From positions 372,001-436,000 of the forward strand of contig NZ_LKAQ01000001.1 in the NCBI RefSeq assembly GCF_001874525.1: 64,000 nucleotides of DNA, in the 5' to 3' direction. The notes beneath the pieces were generated by a model. The model was not told the origin of the DNA. It saw only the letters and a list, made by a program, of their open reading frames with translations, and made no database searches. The position numbers and the translations under genes were made by a program. Source of the DNA: Pseudodesulfovibrio hydrargyri (lineage in GTDB: Bacteria; Desulfobacterota; Desulfovibrionia; Desulfovibrionales; Desulfovibrionaceae). Numbering within the stretch: the stretch's first letter is position 1; the number at the start of each line of letters is the position of its first letter. This document shows, piece by piece, positions 62,130 through 64,000 of this stretch.

Positions 62130-63552
62130 ATCAGGCCAATACGCCGATAATCCGGAAGAGGCCCTGGACAGGGCCTCTTCCGATATCCTACGCAAGGTCC
62201 CCCCACACTCTTTCGAAGCCGAACAGGCCGTGCTCGGCGGCGTGTTCCAGTCCGAGGCCATGTTCCACCAGCTGGTGGACATCATCGGCCCGGACGATTT
62301 CTACTCCCCCGTCCACCGGGACATATTCAAGGCCTTCACCCAGCTCTACGACGACCACCAGCCCATCGACGTGGTCACGGTGGCCAACCAGCTGGCCAAG
62401 AACGGCACCCTGGACACCGTGGGCGGGCCGGTCTACCTGGCCGAGCTGTCCGACTCCGTGGTCAGCGCGTCCAACGCCCTGCACCACGCCCAGATCGTCC
62501 GCGACAAGTGCATCCTGCGCGAGCTCATCGACATCTCCAGCGGGATCATCTCCAACTGTTTCTCCTCCGCCGACGTGGGCGAGGTCCTGGACGAGTCCGA
62601 AAAGGAAATTTTCCGCATCGCGCAGACCAAGGAAATGCGCGGCATGCAGTCCAGCGGCCAGCTGGTGCCCAAGGTCTTCGACGAGCTGACCGCCCGGTTC
62701 AACAACAAGTCCGTGGTCACGGGCATCCAGACCCACTACCACGAGTTCGACAACATGACCGCGGGCCTGCAGAACTCGGACCTGATCATCATCGCGGGCC
62801 GCCCGTCCATGGGCAAGACCGCGTTCGCCCTGAACGTGGCCCTGCGCGCCGCGGCCCGGTCCGAATGCCCCACGGCCATCTTCTCCCTGGAAATGTCCAT
62901 GGAGCAGCTCATGACCCGTCTGCTGGCCGTGCAGAGCAAGGTGGAGCTGTCCAACCTGCGTACCGGCTACCTGGACGACTCGGACTGGAACAAGCTGTAC
63001 GAGGGCGCTGACGTGCTCAGCAAGGCCCCGATCTTCATCGACGACACCCCGGCCCTGTCCACCCTGGAGCTCCAGGCCCGCTGCCGCCGCCTCAAGGCCG
63101 AGCACAACCTCGGGCTGATCGTCATCGACTACCTCCAGCTGATGCGCTCCAGCGCCCGGCCGGACTCCCGCGAGCAGGAGATTTCGGACATCTCGCGCCA
63201 TCTCAAGGCCCTGGCCAAGGAACTGAACGTGCCGGTCATCGCCCTGTCCCAGCTCAACCGCAAGGTCGAGGAGCGCACGGACAAGCGGCCCATGATGTCG
63301 GACCTGCGCGAATCCGGCGCCATCGAGCAGGACGCGGACATCATCATCTTTCTCTACCGCGACGCCGCGTACAACAAGAGCGAGGACAACCCGCTCAAGA
63401 ACCACGCGGAAGTCATCATCGGCAAGCAGCGCAACGGCCCCACCGGACGGTGCGAACTCTTCTTCAAGAAGGAATACACCCTGTTCGAGAACATGGACGC
63501 CACGGCCTATCCCTCGGAACTGCCCGAGGGGTTCCATCCGGACTCCGACTAA
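62098..63552 (+). CDS. dnaB: replicative DNA helicase DnaB
   Basis: 484 residues. N-terminal domain with PHSFEAEQAVLGGVF, linker, then RecA-like motor with Walker A GRPSMGKTA, FSLEMSMEQLMTRLLA, LIVIDYLQLMR and ALSQLNRKVEERTDKRPMMSDLRESGAIEQDADIIIFLYRD. It unwinds the fork as a hexamer. ATG 62098 lies inside rplI, giving a basic Pro-Lys-rich first segment; there is no better start after the rplI stop before the conserved region. Confidence 0.96.
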   Translation: MPKTPKPQRPKSGQYADNPEEALDRASSDILRKVPPHSFEAEQAVLGGVFQSEAMFHQLVDIIGPDDFYSPVHRDIFKAFTQLYDDHQPIDVVTVANQLAKNGTLDTVGGPVYLAELSDSVVSASNALHHAQIVRDKCILRELIDISSGIISNCFSSADVGEVLDESEKEIFRIAQTKEMRGMQSSGQLVPKVFDELTARFNNKSVVTGIQTHYHEFDNMTAGLQNSDLIIIAGRPSMGKTAFALNVALRAAARSECPTAIFSLEMSMEQLMTRLLAVQSKVELSNLRTGYLDDSDWNKLYEGADVLSKAPIFIDDTPALSTLELQARCRRLKAEHNLGLIVIDYLQLMRSSARPDSREQEISDISRHLKALAKELNVPVIALSQLNRKVEERTDKRPMMSDLRESGAIEQDADIIIFLYRDAAYNKSEDNPLKNHAEVIIGKQRNGPTGRCELFFKKEYTLFENMDATAYPSELPEGFHPDSD

Positions 63553-63573
63553 CATCAATCACGCGGAACCGCT

Positions 63574-64000
63574 ATGTACTACGATCCGGTAGAGACCATG
63601 GACCGCGCCGCCCTGGAATCGCTCCAGGCCGAACGCCTCAGACAGACCATCGAAATCGCCAAGCGTTCGCCCTTCTATGCCGAGCGTCTCAAGGGATTGG
63701 AACCCGGCGACATCAAAAGCCCGGCGAACATCACCTCCCTGCCCTTCACCACCAAGGACGACCTGCGCAACCAGTATCCGCACGGGCTGCTGGCCCGGCC
63801 CCTGGACGACTTCGTCCGGCTGCACGCCTCAAGCGGCACCACCGGCACCCCGGTGGCCGTGTTCTATACCCAGAAGGACCTGGACACCTGGGCCGACCTC
63901 ATGGCCCGGTCCATGTACTGCTGCGGCTGCCGCAAATCCGACGTGTTGCAGAACACCTCGGGTTACGGGCTGTTCACCGGCGGCCTGGGCATCCACTACG
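63574..64000 (+). CDS. phenylacetate-CoA ligase, 3' end outside window
   Basis: About 142 residues seen. YYDPVETMDRAALESLQAERLRQTIEIAKRSPFYAERLKG is the family's start. ASSGTTGTPVAVFYT is the AMP-binding P-loop (A3 motif) and SGYGLFTGGLGIHYG the next conserved block. It activates phenylacetate or a related aryl acid with ATP and CoA; in sulfate reducers it is often tied to amino-acid (Phe) or indole-acid oxidation next to indolepyruvate oxidoreductase, which would lie beyond base 64000. Confidence 0.9.
   Translation, partial: MYYDPVETMDRAALESLQAERLRQTIEIAKRSPFYAERLKGLEPGDIKSPANITSLPFTTKDDLRNQYPHGLLARPLDDFVRLHASSGTTGTPVAVFYTQKDLDTWADLMARSMYCCGCRKSDVLQNTSGYGLFTGGLGIHY

Overview
This window looks like chromosomal DNA of a GC-rich sulfate-reducing bacterium of the Desulfovibrionaceae, probably close to Pseudodesulfovibrio. 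That placement is an inference. It rests on the single-chain outer-membrane porin of the kind abundant in that family, the cdaA-cdaR-glmM-galU run behind ftsH-folP, the bacteriohemerythrin, the large NAD-type glutamate dehydrogenase and the uniformly GC-rich third codon positions. There are no rRNA genes, insertion sequences, prophage genes or CRISPR arrays. Both ends cut a gene: a ComB-family phosphatase on the left and a phenylacetate-CoA ligase on the right.

Layout. 1-5139 is a cell-envelope cluster: UDP-glucuronate decarboxylase, GT4 and GT2 glycosyltransferases, a PAP2 phosphatase, a TVP38-type membrane protein and a LAB_N-like small membrane protein. 5257-6740 holds two identical initiator tRNA genes, each with its own promoter and terminator, then an AT-rich chloramphenicol-acetyltransferase-like gene, then a near copy of the first tRNA terminator; this is the clearest accessory locus. 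6797-15873 carries redox, transport and unknown genes: two oxidoreductases, a MarR-cupin-MFS unit with a perfect palindromic operator, a DASS carboxylate transporter, a heme-c/membrane fusion, and a protein joining an FKBP/SlyD-like segment to a methyltransferase-like segment. 16236-21119 is a complete TPP-riboswitch-controlled thiSGHFEC operon.

21233-39147 is mostly housekeeping on the minus strand: SH3 and Skp-like periplasmic proteins, priA, galU, glmM, cdaR, cdaA, folP, ftsH, argH, argG, argF and a membrane sensor with a cytoplasmic AlbA_2 (Schlafen-type) domain. The sensor is the last gene of a tight six-gene unit (43061 down to 37582): binding protein, ABC ATPase, ABC permease, phoH, ybeY, sensor. 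43175-44765 is a metal-type ArsR repressor with a permease of the SO_0444 kind. 44817-49334 has glutamate dehydrogenase divergent from cheV plus an HPt protein. 49401-56649 has a UbiD decarboxylase, small Cys-rich and hemerythrin proteins, tRNA-Arg(CCG), a metallo-hydrolase, an aldo/keto reductase and uvrC. 56930-64000, on the plus strand, has the porin, hisD, purC, a 28-codon membrane peptide gene, rpsF-rpsR-rplI, dnaB and the start of paaK.

How the genes work together: the thi genes make the thiazole and pyrimidine halves of thiamin and join them. CdaA makes c-di-AMP beside GlmM and GalU, which supply sugar nucleotides for wall and envelope. ArgF, ArgG and ArgH are the last three arginine steps. 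The rpsF operon carries dnaB at its end, with an overlapping start. No single feature amounts to an obviously new defence or biosynthetic system. The best candidates for novelty are the AlbA_2 membrane sensor and its operon, the duplicated initiator tRNA/cat locus, the 28-residue membrane peptide behind purC, and the monoheme-membrane fusion.
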